This document shows positions 8,633-17,835 of a stretch of 64,000 nucleotides of DNA, piece after piece. Position numbers and translations under genes: made by a program. Location of the stretch: the NCBI RefSeq assembly GCF_000717275.1, contig NZ_JNYV01000015.1, forward strand, positions 86,550-150,549, given 5' to 3'. The first letter of the stretch is position 1. Every line of letters begins with the position of its first letter. The stretch comes from Kitasatospora arboriphila. GTDB taxonomy: Bacteria; Actinomycetota; Actinomycetes; Mycobacteriales; Mycobacteriaceae. Under the pieces are notes generated by a model. The model saw only the letters and a list, made by a program, of their open reading frames with translations. It was not told the DNA's origin and ran no database searches.

Positions 8633-10516
8633 TTAGCCCTTCGAGCGATTCGGTTGTGATAGTTCGGTTTTGGCGGCAGCAGTGTGAGTGCTGCGGTCCA
8701 GTAGCTTGCCCCTGCGCTGGGCTTCGGCGGTGGCCGTATCTGCTGCTGGTGGGCCGTAGACGACGAGTGATTCTTTGATCAGTGCGGCGTAGGGCTTGTC
8801 CATCCACGGCACTGTTTTGGCGATGGTGGCCGGGTTGCCGGCCGAGAACACCAGCGCCCGCCCACGAGGCCACGAGGCCAGGTCGGAGACGTTGAACACT
8901 CGTTCGCGGGTGACGTGGGTGCTGGTGGAGCTGGTGCCTTTGGACTTGGACACCGTGGTGGTCTCGCGGTCGTAGTCCCCAACCAGTTCCGAGAGGAAGT
9001 CGAGGAACTGCGACTTCTTCTCGCTGACGTTGCCGCCGTACACATTGACATTGGCTGCGCTCCAGAGCTTTTGCATCCCGTCTTCGCCCCACACCTCGGT
9101 GCCCTGGGACCAGCTCTGCAGCACAGTCATGATGTTGATGCCGCGAGACCCATAGTGCGAGTACAGGTCCGGCAGTCGCTGCCAACGCACCACGTTGGCT
9201 GCCTCGTCCAGGGCGCAAAGCATCGGAATGGGGAGCCGCCCGCCCGGGTGGGCGGTGGCGATCTCGTCGGCGGCTTCGCACGCGGCGACGGTCAACGCTG
9301 CAATCAGCGGCCCAGTCGAACCGACCCCCTCTTTGGACAGGCAGTACAGCGTTTCCCCACCCCGCACGAACTGGTGCAGGTCCAGGTGGGGGCGGGTATC
9401 ACCGGGCCCGGTGGTGATCCACTCTTTGACCCGGGTCGAGCGCAGGCAGGCAGCCATTTTCAGGGCGGTACCGAAGATGCCGTCTTGCTGTTTCGGTGCC
9501 AGCTGCAGCCGAGCTGAGAGCGCCCCGGCAACGTACGGGTACACCGGTTTGAGGATCTGGACTGCTTCCTCGCAGCGATCACGACGGGTCAGCCGCTCGT
9601 AAACGACGGTGATCTGTTCACCGGCCAGCGCCGAGGCGAGCATCAGGTTGGCCAGCAAATCCTGGCCTTCGGGATCGAAGTACGGGTCCTTTCTGCTCGG
9701 AGCTCCGTCGCCGCTGGCGAACTGTTCGGCCAGTGACGCGGCCCGCTCCTCCGGGTCCGCGCCCCCGTGCAGCGATGTGCTTGATCCCGCTGAACCCGTC
9801 GGGACGATGTAGGACAACGGATTCCAGTAGAAGGTGGCCGGTTGCTGGGCGACCTGCTGCGGGTCGAACACCCAGACCGCCCGGCCCATCCGTTCACGCA
9901 CCAGACGGGTGTGATCGAGGTTGCCGCGTTTGTTTTCCGTCGCCAGCACCGCTCCGGGCGCTTCACAGATCGCCGGAATGATCCGGCTGGTCGACTTGCC
10001 CATGCGCGGGCCCCACACATCGACGTGCATGTCCTCGAATGACCCGAACAGCCTGGTCGACCCCCGCAGCGTCGCTCCGATCGGCACTCCCGGCGAGCAG
10101 TGCGCATTGTTCTCACCGGCGGGCATCACCACGCCTAAATCAGCTGCTTTGGCACGGATCACTGGTTCGGTCAGCGACTCAACGTCTTTGACCGTGCCCA
10201 AATGCCGGGCAGCGGTGTCGACGCGTTTGAACTGACCGCGCCGTAGGTACCACCACCGGCCCACGGCGACAGCGCCGGCGGCCAGGACCAGCACGATCAC
10301 GATCGCCCACACGGTGGCCCCGACTGACCACACCACCTGTCCGCGGGCCAGTTCGGCGGCCGCGGTGATCGGATTGGCCGGCACCTGCTGCCCACCGGCT
10401 GCGTGCAACGCCGCCCACCCGGTGAACACCACCGCAGCTACGGCCCCCGGGACTCCGAAAAGCAGTGGTGCTTCGGACGATTTCGGATTTCTGATCTGTC
10501 CAGGACTTGTGGGCAT
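8633..10516 (-). CDS. VirD4/TraG-type type IV coupling protein
   Basis: This 627-aa inner-membrane ATPase should link the relaxosome to the secretion channel. Two membrane segments lie at about 19-40 and 64-86. Walker A GPRMGKST is at 169-176, and Walker B LCALDEAANV at about 433-442, in the TraG/TraM-recognition form. EDMHVDVWGP before Walker A and WNPLSYIVP are usual for the actinobacterial branch. It is separated by 1 bp from the gene upstream. Together with the VirB4 homologue and relaxase it completes the minimal conjugation set. Confidence 0.92.
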   Translation of the reverse strand: MPTSPGQIRNPKSSEAPLLFGVPGAVAAVVFTGWAALHAAGGQQVPANPITAAAELARGQVVWSVGATVWAIVIVLVLAAGAVAVGRWWYLRRGQFKRVDTAARHLGTVKDVESLTEPVIRAKAADLGVVMPAGENNAHCSPGVPIGATLRGSTRLFGSFEDMHVDVWGPRMGKSTSRIIPAICEAPGAVLATENKRGNLDHTRLVRERMGRAVWVFDPQQVAQQPATFYWNPLSYIVPTGSAGSSTSLHGGADPEERAASLAEQFASGDGAPSRKDPYFDPEGQDLLANLMLASALAGEQITVVYERLTRRDRCEEAVQILKPVYPYVAGALSARLQLAPKQQDGIFGTALKMAACLRSTRVKEWITTGPGDTRPHLDLHQFVRGGETLYCLSKEGVGSTGPLIAALTVAACEAADEIATAHPGGRLPIPMLCALDEAANVVRWQRLPDLYSHYGSRGINIMTVLQSWSQGTEVWGEDGMQKLWSAANVNVYGGNVSEKKSQFLDFLSELVGDYDRETTTVSKSKGTSSTSTHVTRERVFNVSDLASWPRGRALVFSAGNPATIAKTVPWMDKPYAALIKESLVVYGPPAADTATAEAQRRGKLLDRSTHTAAAKTELSQPNRSKG

Positions 10517-10517
10517 C

Positions 10518-11189
10518 TCACACCTCCCCGGCCGGGACTGCCACTGGAGACGCGGTGATCAGGCTGCTGAGGGTGATTTCGCGCCAGGTGCGGTAGCCCG
10601 GGGCTCGGCACAGGGCGATGGCAGGGTTCTGGTCGGTGACCTCGATGGTTAACGACACCCGGTGTCGGCTCGCGGTGGCGGCGAACTGGTCGATGGACAG
10701 TTCGTGGTGGCTGGTATGCAGGATCAGGCGCACGGTGTCCAGGCCGGCCTTCTCGCGGGCTTTGCCGGCGAGGTAGATGGCTTTGTCGGCGGCGGAGCGT
10801 TCCGCCGACAGTTCATCACCGGGCCGGTACACGATGTCCTTCTCGTGGAACTGGCCGTACCACGATTCGTGGTCGTCATGCACCGCGCACACGGCGTAGG
10901 TGGCTACCTCATCGTCACCGGCACAAAACAATTCGATGACCGGGGCATCCGCTGCTGCGGCGTCCACTTCGGCGGCCTCGGCCGCGACGGTGTCGTGACG
11001 GAGCTGGTCGTAGTCGATGTGGAGCTGTTTGCGCAATTCGGTTTTGACCTTGGGCCACAAGCGTTTGGTGGCTACCCCGGCGTCTTGGGCCCAGGCACGT
11101 ATGTCGCGGTGGGTGGTGGCCGTGCGCAGCTGCTCGGCTCCGTCGGTCACGGCGCGCTCTGCGGTGTCCCAGTCGTGGTCTTGAGTCAT
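10518..11189 (-). CDS. Hypothetical protein between lipoprotein and coupling protein genes
   Basis: This 223-aa protein is soluble, without signal or membrane segments. The first 80 residues are helical (AERAVTDGAEQLRTATTHRDIRAWAQDAG, here paraphrased by its ends AERAV and AQDAG), and the remainder is an alpha/beta domain with FCAGDDEVATYAVCAVHDD and ending in WREITLSSL. I do not recognise the family. The 1-bp spacing to the coupling protein gene suggests that the two act together, perhaps in the cytoplasmic substrate-recognition step. Confidence 0.6.
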   Translation of the reverse strand: MTQDHDWDTAERAVTDGAEQLRTATTHRDIRAWAQDAGVATKRLWPKVKTELRKQLHIDYDQLRHDTVAAEAAEVDAAAADAPVIELFCAGDDEVATYAVCAVHDDHESWYGQFHEKDIVYRPGDELSAERSAADKAIYLAGKAREKAGLDTVRLILHTSHHELSIDQFAATASRHRVSLTIEVTDQNPAIALCRAPGYRTWREITLSSLITASPVAVPAGEV

Positions 11190-11226
11190 CTTTTGTCTCC
11201 TTCGAATCGATGATGGGCGTGCTGAT

Positions 11227-11832
11227 TCATCCGGCGAGGACGGTGTAGTCGGTCAGTCGCCATCCGGTCGGGGTGCGGGTGAGGGTCGCGTGAATGTGTG
11301 TGGGGGCCAGTGGTGTGCTGGTGCCGTCGGTGTGCAGGACGTGTTGGCGGACGGTGACCGAACGCGCAGCAGTGCTCGAGGTGTCGGGGGTGCGAGCAGG
11401 ACCAACGTCGGCGGCGGCGATCACGACATCGCCTCTGCGCCGCCACGACGCCCACCGCGGATCGGGTTGCCCAGTACTGCCCAGGGAAGTGGGCGTGCCT
11501 GCGGCGAGGGTGCCACCGAGCCAGGGCGCCGCACGCTGCAGCGCCTGCCTCGAATCGTCCTCAGTGACTGGCTGCCAGGTGAACATGGTGGCCAGTGCCT
11601 GGCTGGCAACGACACTGGCTGCGGCGGTCTGTGGGGTGGGGGCACTGGGTAGGTGGTCGTGTGCATCGTGGCCGACCGGTGACGGTGCGGGGGCAGGTTG
11701 TTCGTGGTCGCTGCCGCACCCAGCCACGAGCAGGGCCACCGCGCACACGGCGGCCACGGCGAGGAGCCCGCGCCACGGGCGGGCCGTCTCTGCTCGGATC
11801 AGCCGATCATGTTGAGTCATAGCGGTTCTCAT
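11227..11832 (-). CDS. Lipoprotein of the transfer system (paralogue 1)
   Basis: This 201-aa protein has a signal peptide with a lipobox LLVAGC at about residue 39; the ATG at 11820 (MTQHDRL) is an alternative start. After a Pro/Ala linker comes a domain with AxxMFTWQPVTEDDS and the closing GWRLTDYTV strand. This layout, with lipobox, linker, a (F/W)TW helix and a final RWxV strand, resembles NTF2-like/VirB8-like periplasmic domains. It shares this layout and length with the adjacent upstream gene, so the two are likely paralogues. Confidence 0.65.
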   Translation of the reverse strand: MRTAMTQHDRLIRAETARPWRGLLAVAAVCAVALLVAGCGSDHEQPAPAPSPVGHDAHDHLPSAPTPQTAAASVVASQALATMFTWQPVTEDDSRQALQRAAPWLGGTLAAGTPTSLGSTGQPDPRWASWRRRGDVVIAAADVGPARTPDTSSTAARSVTVRQHVLHTDGTSTPLAPTHIHATLTRTPTGWRLTDYTVLAG

Positions 11833-11846
11833 TCCGGGTAGATGTT

Positions 11847-12452
11847 TTAGCGTTCAGTGAGCTGGCTGACCTGCCAGCGATCATCGGAGCGGACGCAAAT
11901 GACCCATGCCGACGTGGTGACCGGTGCGCCGACTTGATTGCCGGTGGGAGTGTGGGCGGTCTGGGTGACCTCGAAAACGAAGTACTTGCGGTCGGCTGAC
12001 TGTGGGGCGCCTTGATCGGGCAGCACCCGGATCGTGGGAGTGACGATGGCCTTGTGCTGGGCCCAGGTGAGCCATTGACTACCGGGATTGTTAGAACCAG
12101 TGGCCAGCACGCTGTGTGCGAACGCCGGGGTCAGCAAGGGGGCCGTGCGGGCGGCGGCGTTGTTAGGGCCGGTATCGACGTCGGTGTTCCAGGTGAACCA
12201 GATGCGTACCGCAGCCTGGGCTACCTGGTGGGGATCGGTGCGATCCACGGTCGCTTCCGCTGGGGGCAGGGTGGTTTCGGCTGTGGGGGCGGTGGGTTCG
12301 GCTACCGCTGGGGGTAGTTGGTGGTGTGAGGACGCGGGCGCGAAGACGCCGTCCTGATCGCGTGCGCAACCGCTCAGCAGCACCAGTGCCAGGGCCGCGA
12401 TGGCGGCCGCCGTGCGTGGGCGGTGGGTGGTGTGTGGCCGGTGGTGAGTCAT
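11847..12452 (-). CDS. Lipoprotein of the transfer system (paralogue 2)
   Basis: This 201-aa lipoprotein has a twin-basic N-terminus and a lipobox VLLSGC at about residues 24-29. The mature part has AAVRIWFTWNTDVD, then SQWLTWAQHKA and a final DDRWQVSQL strand, the same layout as the next gene. Its ATG overlaps the stop of the peptidoglycan hydrolase gene (ATGA). Likely an outer face component of the transfer apparatus; the exact role is not known. Confidence 0.65.
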   Translation of the reverse strand: MTHHRPHTTHRPRTAAAIAALALVLLSGCARDQDGVFAPASSHHQLPPAVAEPTAPTAETTLPPAEATVDRTDPHQVAQAAVRIWFTWNTDVDTGPNNAAARTAPLLTPAFAHSVLATGSNNPGSQWLTWAQHKAIVTPTIRVLPDQGAPQSADRKYFVFEVTQTAHTPTGNQVGAPVTTSAWVICVRSDDRWQVSQLTER

Positions 12453-14083
12453 CCGAATCTCCTTGCCTGGACGCCGTCTCCGAGAACCGACAGCGGCGAT
12501 ACTTTGACCACATCTCCCGATTGCGGCGCTTCCACGATGTGCCCGTTGCCGATGAACATGGCCACGTGCTGGGGGTCGCTCCCGGCGGGGAACACCACGT
12601 CTCCTGGCTGCAAAGCATCGAGGGGGACGGGCTTTCCGCGAGGGTCGTTGAGCTGGTTGGTGGTGTAGTGGTCGAGAACGATCGTGTGGTTTGAGGCTTG
12701 GGCGATGGCGTAGATCATCAGGCCGGAGCAGTCGAAACCGATCTTGTTGTAGTCGCCGAAGCTGTCGGCCACTCCCCCGTCACCGACTCCCTTGGTAGGT
12801 CCGTGCGCGTTGCCGCCGCCCCAGGCATAGGTGGTGCCGCGCCATTTCATGGCCGCAGCGACCGCCCGCCCCCCGAACGGGCCGCCGGCGGGTAGGTCTC
12901 CCGAGACCGCCGCAGGTGCGGCGAACTTGGTGGCCGCGTTGAGGGGGATGTTCTTGACGTAGGCCTGGGTTTCGGGGTTCTGGCACACCCCGCCTTGAGC
13001 TTGGGTGGCTCCAGGACCGCAGTTGTACATCGACAACCACAGCTCGGTCAGGTCACCGGTGAGTTTTCCTTGTTGCAGATCGGCTTTCGCGATCTGGGCC
13101 AGCTCGCAGTCGTAGGCGGCCTGCGACATCACCGCATCAGCGATGTTGCGGGTGTCGCGGCGACCGTCGCCGTCGCCGTCGACTGCTTTGGCTTCCCACG
13201 TGCCCGGGATGAACTGGGTCGGCCCGTCCGCCCCGGAACCCGCGTTGTGGGCGTTGACGTTGAAGTTCGATTCGTTCTCGATCTGCGCTGCAATCAGCGG
13301 TGCGGTGACCTCCGGGCAGGTGCCAGCAGCTTTGAGGATCCACGGCTCGAATGCCGGCGGTACCGATCCGGGTTTGAGACCGGATCCTGCCTGCTGCGGC
13401 GTGCACTGGTCGCCGGTGCTCGGAGCGGACGCGGCCGCGAGCTCGACCGGAGCCGCTTGAGCGGGCGCACCGCTGCCGGGGGGCGCGTTGATGAATGTGC
13501 CATCGGGTGCGGGGTTCTTGCCGGTGACCCCTGCCTCTTTGCTGGTGACCGGCCAGGCACCCCATCCTTGGGTTTTCAGGACTCGGTTGGCGACTTCCAT
13601 CTGTTGAGCGGGCGTGGCGGTGTTGGCTGTGGGTGCGAACTCGGCGCCACCGTTACCGGTCCAGGTGGAGGGACTGAACTGCAACCCGCCCTGATATCCG
13701 TTGCCGGTGTCGATGCTCCAGTTGCCGCCCGATTCCAGGTCGGCGACCTTCTGCCAGTCGGCCACCGACACCACGTCAGCGGTCGGCGCGGGCGGCGGCG
13801 GGCCAGGGGGTGCGCCGCCACCGGGAGAACCCGGTGCCGGAGCCTGCGAGAGCCAGGCCATCGGATCGACTGCGTGCCCACCTCCGAAGCGGCCGCCTTC
13901 CCACACCTCGAAGTGCAGGTGCGCCCCGCCGGGGCCTGGCGGGTCGACCTCACCGTTCCATCCGACGTTCGAAATATGTTGGCCGGCGGTGACTTTGTCT
14001 CCGACCTTGACCAGCAGGTCGTCGGGGAACATGTGGCCGTAGACGGTCGAGTAGACCTTGCCGCCGATGTTGTGGTCGAGCAC
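12449..14083 (-). CDS. Peptidoglycan hydrolase: partial M23, transglycosylase-like and NlpC/P60 domains
   Basis: This frame encodes 544 aa. Residues 1-78 are the C-terminal half of an M23 peptidase (DHNIGGKVYSTVYGHM, GAHLHFEVWEGG with the HxH zinc motif). Residues 107-170 are a resuscitation-promoting-factor/transglycosylase-like domain (WQKVADLESGGNWSIDTGNGYQGG in parts). Residues 240-370 are a second lytic transglycosylase-like domain (IENESNFNVNAHN). Residues 405-544 are NlpC/P60 with FDCSGLM (Cys) and PQHVAMFIG (His). Such enzymes open the cell wall for the T4SS. The start is a GTG inside the M23 fold, and the expected N-terminus lies out of frame upstream, so the gene is damaged. Confidence 0.85.
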   Translation of the reverse strand: MLDHNIGGKVYSTVYGHMFPDDLLVKVGDKVTAGQHISNVGWNGEVDPPGPGGAHLHFEVWEGGRFGGGHAVDPMAWLSQAPAPGSPGGGAPPGPPPPAPTADVVSVADWQKVADLESGGNWSIDTGNGYQGGLQFSPSTWTGNGGAEFAPTANTATPAQQMEVANRVLKTQGWGAWPVTSKEAGVTGKNPAPDGTFINAPPGSGAPAQAAPVELAAASAPSTGDQCTPQQAGSGLKPGSVPPAFEPWILKAAGTCPEVTAPLIAAQIENESNFNVNAHNAGSGADGPTQFIPGTWEAKAVDGDGDGRRDTRNIADAVMSQAAYDCELAQIAKADLQQGKLTGDLTELWLSMYNCGPGATQAQGGVCQNPETQAYVKNIPLNAATKFAAPAAVSGDLPAGGPFGGRAVAAAMKWRGTTYAWGGGNAHGPTKGVGDGGVADSFGDYNKIGFDCSGLMIYAIAQASNHTIVLDHYTTNQLNDPRGKPVPLDALQPGDVVFPAGSDPQHVAMFIGNGHIVEAPQSGDVVKVSPLSVLGDGVQARRFG

Positions 14084-14178
14084 GATCCACTGCTGATGAT
14101 CATCGGTATCGCCACGACCAACGCCGCAGCACCGGCCAGGAGCTTGCCCGCTCCTGCTGCGCTGTCCCCCTCCCCCAT
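14084..14178 (-). pseudogene. Detached N-terminal membrane anchor of the peptidoglycan hydrolase
   Basis: An ATG at 14178, 2 bp after the HTH gene, opens a frame starting MGEGDSAAGAGKLLAGAAAL and a hydrophobic segment to about 14095, as expected for the anchored start of the hydrolase. The reading frame then leaves the M23 frame near ATCAGCAGTGGATCG at about 14091-14105: the other frame reads QQWIVLDHN. The first M23 zinc motif (HxxxD) is absent altogether. This implies an internal deletion of roughly 200-300 bp plus a frame change, or an assembly error. Confidence 0.65.
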
Positions 14179-14180
14179 GG

Positions 14181-14474
14181 TTAGTCGCCGGTCCTGCCGG
14201 TCAGGTGCGCGGTCAGCTCGCGGTTCATTTGCGTGAGCGCGGCGATGGTGGCGTTGGCGTCAGCGAGCCGTCGGTCGGTGAGGTGCTCGTGCGGGTCGAC
14301 CCCGGCCCGGCGCATCCAGTTGCGCACTGAGTTGTCTGACACTCCGAACTGGTCGGCCACCAGCCGCACCGCTTCAGCGACGGAACTGCTGTGCGGCAAC
14401 AGCTTTTTGAGGTTGTCGACGGCCAGTGCTCGGGTCTCGTCGGTGATCGCGCGGTAACTCTGCCCCATGGTCAT
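14181..14474 (-). CDS. Small helix-turn-helix protein in the transfer operon
   Basis: This 97-aa protein has an ATG overlapping the virB4-like stop (ATGA). Residues 8-55 form a helix-turn-helix like those of IS3-family OrfA and related proteins (AVRLVADQFGVSDNSVRNWM), followed by a short helical tail (DANATIAALTQMNRELTAHL) that could be a coiled coil. There is no transposase partner or IS end nearby, so it is probably a domesticated DNA-binding subunit of the transfer system rather than a transposon gene. The role is unknown. Confidence 0.7.
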   Translation of the reverse strand: MTMGQSYRAITDETRALAVDNLKKLLPHSSSVAEAVRLVADQFGVSDNSVRNWMRRAGVDPHEHLTDRRLADANATIAALTQMNRELTAHLTGRTGD

Positions 14475-16303
14475 TGGTCCTGCCCGCTCGCTGCGCCGGC
14501 TCGTCCCCAGCGGGTGTTGGTGTTGTGGACGCCTTTACCGCGTTCGGTGGCGGTGAAGGTGGTGCGAAACGGCATACCGATCTGTTCGTCGGAGGTGCCG
14601 TACTTGAGGAGGAAACAGCCCAGCCCTTGGGGCTTTTGGCGTTCACCGCGTTTGATCTTGCGCAGCGTCGCCGGTGAGGGCGGGGGTGTGGAGGCCAGCG
14701 AGGTCAGCCACGCCTCTTCGGTGGTGGTGAACTTGGTGACCTGTTTGAGCAGGGCGATCTCGTCGGGTCCGACCGGGCCGATGATCTTCGCCGGGGCGCG
14801 TTCGATGAAGCCGCGGGCGTTGTTTACATCGGCCGCGGACTCGAACGCCCCGAGGTCTTTCATCGTGTGGGTGATCATGATCAGCGCGGTACCGATGGTC
14901 CGGTTCAGGCGGGTCAGGGCGTTGACGCGATCGACCATCCCGGCGCCGGCCTGGAGCACCCGCCACAGCTCGTCCATGACGACGAGGAAGTTTCGTCGTG
15001 GTGCCAGGCGGGCGTCGGCGAGGATGTGCGCGGCTTCGACCGCACCGAACCCGTCGGACCAGCAGACCATCAACGCTGCGGCGAGCAGCTTGCTGTCGGA
15101 TTCGCCGATGCCGGACAGATCGACACAGATCGCGGGTGCGTCCAGGTCGATGGGCTGGGATGTTTGCGCGTTAAATACGCGGCCGAAGTTGCCGTCGATC
15201 AGGGCGGTCAACGATTGGCGCAGGGCGCGGGTGATGTCGCGGTACTGCTCGACGGTGTCGGCACCGACTTTGGGCCACAGCACAGTGCTGTTGCCGTCGA
15301 TGACCGCGTGCAGGTCCGACAGGATCGGCGGGCGGTCGGGGGTGAATCCGCCGCCGGCGGTGGAGTAGAGGTGCTCCAGGGCGACGCGGACGAGGGTTTC
15401 TTCGAAGTCGCGGACCGGCATCGCCCGGACCAGCTGCACCAGGCCCATCACCATCTGGACCTGTCGGGCGCGGACCTGCTCCCAGACAGCGGTTTTCAGG
15501 GCGTGCAGGGTGGCGATGCGGTCGGGGTCGGTGGTGTCGAGGATCGCGGTGTCGAGGCGGCCGATGACTGATCCGAGGGCTCCGACGCCGAGCGGGTTGA
15601 TGGTGCCGGACTCATAGGACAGGTTGATGTGCTGGCCGCCGACGTGGGCGGTCAGGTCGGAGTACTCGCTTTTGGTGTCGCCCATGAACAGGGCGGTGTG
15701 GTTTTGGGCCATCACTCCGGTCGACATGCGGCGCACCAGCGAGGACTTGCCGAACCCGTTGAGCGCCAACACGAAGGTGATGGGTGCGTTGATCAACCCG
15801 GCGTCGTCGAACCAGACGATCGGGTCGAACCCGACATCCTCACCGGTGATCGCGTGCGCTCCCAGCGGGGTGCCGAGCATCGGTGCGGAGGCGCCGATCG
15901 AGAACGGCCACAGGCCGGCGGCCTGGGTGGAGGTGGCCCGCCACTCCGGGAGCCGGGCAATCGATCGCATCCGCCCGCCGCCCCACCCGGAAAACCCTCG
16001 ACCCCCCGACGCGGGCACCGGCCGATCGAATCCGCCGAACTCGGTGAGACGCTCGATCGACAGAGACCGGGCCCGCTCCTCGCGGCGCAGCGCGGCCCGC
16101 GCGCGCCGGCCTTTCATCCCGGTCTGCTTCGCCGCCTGCTGCAACTCTTTCCAGGCCCGCTCGGTACGGATCTTGACCCCACCGATCCGGACAAACGTCG
16201 GAGAAATCTCGATGTCGATGTCAGGGTCACGGTTCGCGCTCTGCACGCCGGGTCCGGATTGGGCGGGAGCGTCGAGCGTGCTGTGGCGGCCGGTGAGGGT
16301 CAC
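14471..16303 (-). CDS. VirB4-like conjugation ATPase
   Basis: I favour the GTG at 16303 (AGAAAGG just upstream), giving 610 aa; a TTG at 16321 would add six residues. Walker A is ALNGFGKSS near residues 180-188 and Walker B is FLVVMDELW in the last third, followed by THTMKDLGAF. FMGDTKSEYSDL and NPLGVG are typical VirB4/TraC blocks. VirB4 is the cytoplasmic motor for assembly and substrate transfer. The N-terminal VirB4 domain is short or missing; the preceding SCO6880 protein likely supplies that part. Confidence 0.9.
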   Translation of the reverse strand: MTLTGRHSTLDAPAQSGPGVQSANRDPDIDIEISPTFVRIGGVKIRTERAWKELQQAAKQTGMKGRRARAALRREERARSLSIERLTEFGGFDRPVPASGGRGFSGWGGGRMRSIARLPEWRATSTQAAGLWPFSIGASAPMLGTPLGAHAITGEDVGFDPIVWFDDAGLINAPITFVLALNGFGKSSLVRRMSTGVMAQNHTALFMGDTKSEYSDLTAHVGGQHINLSYESGTINPLGVGALGSVIGRLDTAILDTTDPDRIATLHALKTAVWEQVRARQVQMVMGLVQLVRAMPVRDFEETLVRVALEHLYSTAGGGFTPDRPPILSDLHAVIDGNSTVLWPKVGADTVEQYRDITRALRQSLTALIDGNFGRVFNAQTSQPIDLDAPAICVDLSGIGESDSKLLAAALMVCWSDGFGAVEAAHILADARLAPRRNFLVVMDELWRVLQAGAGMVDRVNALTRLNRTIGTALIMITHTMKDLGAFESAADVNNARGFIERAPAKIIGPVGPDEIALLKQVTKFTTTEEAWLTSLASTPPPSPATLRKIKRGERQKPQGLGCFLLKYGTSDEQIGMPFRTTFTATERGKGVHNTNTRWGRAGAASGQDQ

Positions 16304-16341
16304 GAGAGGGGCCTTTCTCAAGAAGGCGGCAGGATGCCTGG

Positions 16342-17835
16342 TCAGGCGGAGATCTTGGAGCTGGTGGAGGCGTATTCGGGCAGGATGATCCCGATTCCCA
16401 GGGAGCCGGCGAACGCGGCGTCCTGGTAGCCGTAGCAGCGCCGCAGTCCGATGTGAGCGCTGTCGGCCATGCCTTCGATTTCGGCGCGGATGGACGGCAG
16501 GTCCTCATCGGGGCCGGCGGTGGCGGTCACGAGCATCCCGAATCGGGTCAGTCCCGCGCCGAGGGCTTGTTCGCGGCGGGCCGCTCCGGTGTTCTCCACC
16601 CGGACGGTGGCGCTGGCGGCCACGACGCCTTTTTTGGACTGTTCGGCGGCGAGGGCTTCGCGGTAGTCCGAGTCGACGAGTTTGACCGCTTCGGCGGTGT
16701 TGTGGACGCGGTAGATCATCGCGACCCGTTTGCGGCGTACGTCGGCACGCGGGATCAGCAGTGGCCGCAGCACGTTGGAGGGCACCTGGCCTGCCGGGGC
16801 GGTCGACATCTCCCAGGTGATCGACCGGTACCCGTTGTGCACTAGGTGGTCCCACTTGTTTTCCGAGGTCACCGGTCCTGCGCCTTGCCAGCGCAGCGCG
16901 TCTTCGCCGCTGACACCGGTGATCTGTTCGAGTTCTTCGGTCAGTTGCGGGTTGTAGGCCCGCGTCGGGGCCACGCACCACTCCCCTGCGGTCATGGGGG
17001 TGGCATCGAGGCCGGCATGGGCGCACGCGGCCATCAGCGACGACATCTTGCGGCCGATCTCGGCGGCCTGATCGGCCACCTCTTTGCCTGCTGCCTCACG
17101 CATCCGTCCGAACGTCAACGTCAGCCGGATTTCTGAGCGCACGATGGCTGCTTCTGATCCCATGGCGGCCTCAGCCATCACCTGCCGGGCATAAGCCGGT
17201 GCGTCGGGGTGAGTGATGCGCTTGACCTCTGCGGTGATCCGGGAGCGGTTATCGGGTACCGACTCCACGACCACGCAGGCGCCGACGGCGCCGCGGTCCC
17301 CGCCGAGCTGGGCCAGGAAGTCTCCCCAGCCCGAGACCCAGTCGTTGATCTGCCACTGATCGACTCGTTCCTGACCACGGGGCTGGATCGAAAAGGACAC
17401 AGCGAAATGATTTTTCGCCTTCAAGTGCACCAGCCCGAACCGGTCTCCGTTGCGGAGCTCGTATTCGTAGAGGCGGGTGTCACCGGCGATGCCGGGCATC
17501 CGGCCTACCCCTGGAACCACGCCGAATGCGCCGCCACGGAAGGTGGTCTCACCCCGCCACTTTGCCCACCAGAACTGGCCTCGCAACATCAGTAACTCCC
17601 ATCCTGTTCGGCCACCGATACGGGTGACTAGTGGGCCGACCATCAGCGCCGAGAGCGGCACTGACACGACCATCACTGCGAACGAGTTCGTGATCAGAAA
17701 CAGCAGAATGTTGGCGATGACCAGGCCGCCGGCGAAGACGGTCACACCCCAGGTCATGCCGTACAGGCCGGTGGTGCTTGGTCGTTCCCACCGCCCGTAG
17801 AGGATCAGCACGTTGCGGTCGGCGTTGCTGCTCAT
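16342..17835 (-). CDS. SCO6880-family membrane protein (VirB4 partner)
   Basis: The start is the ATG at 17835, which overlaps the stop of the small membrane gene (ATGA); the frame continues upstream only as a shadow. The 497-aa protein has two membrane helices near residues 18-65, then a cytoplasmic part with GRTGWELLMLRGQFWWAK, VPGVGRMPGIAGDTRLYEY in segments and HFAVSFSIQPRGQER. This is the pattern of the actinobacterial SCO6880 family, which takes the place of VirB3 plus the VirB4 N-terminal domain. Directly upstream of the ATPase, as in other actinobacterial T4SS loci. Confidence 0.85.
   Translation of the reverse strand: MSSNADRNVLILYGRWERPSTTGLYGMTWGVTVFAGGLVIANILLFLITNSFAVMVVSVPLSALMVGPLVTRIGGRTGWELLMLRGQFWWAKWRGETTFRGGAFGVVPGVGRMPGIAGDTRLYEYELRNGDRFGLVHLKAKNHFAVSFSIQPRGQERVDQWQINDWVSGWGDFLAQLGGDRGAVGACVVVESVPDNRSRITAEVKRITHPDAPAYARQVMAEAAMGSEAAIVRSEIRLTLTFGRMREAAGKEVADQAAEIGRKMSSLMAACAHAGLDATPMTAGEWCVAPTRAYNPQLTEELEQITGVSGEDALRWQGAGPVTSENKWDHLVHNGYRSITWEMSTAPAGQVPSNVLRPLLIPRADVRRKRVAMIYRVHNTAEAVKLVDSDYREALAAEQSKKGVVAASATVRVENTGAARREQALGAGLTRFGMLVTATAGPDEDLPSIRAEIEGMADSAHIGLRRCYGYQDAAFAGSLGIGIILPEYASTSSKISA

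Noticed and set aside
14181..14474. Insertion sequence of the IS3 family
   Set aside because: Only a short HTH is present; no OrfB, no terminal inverted repeats and tight coupling to transfer genes on both sides.
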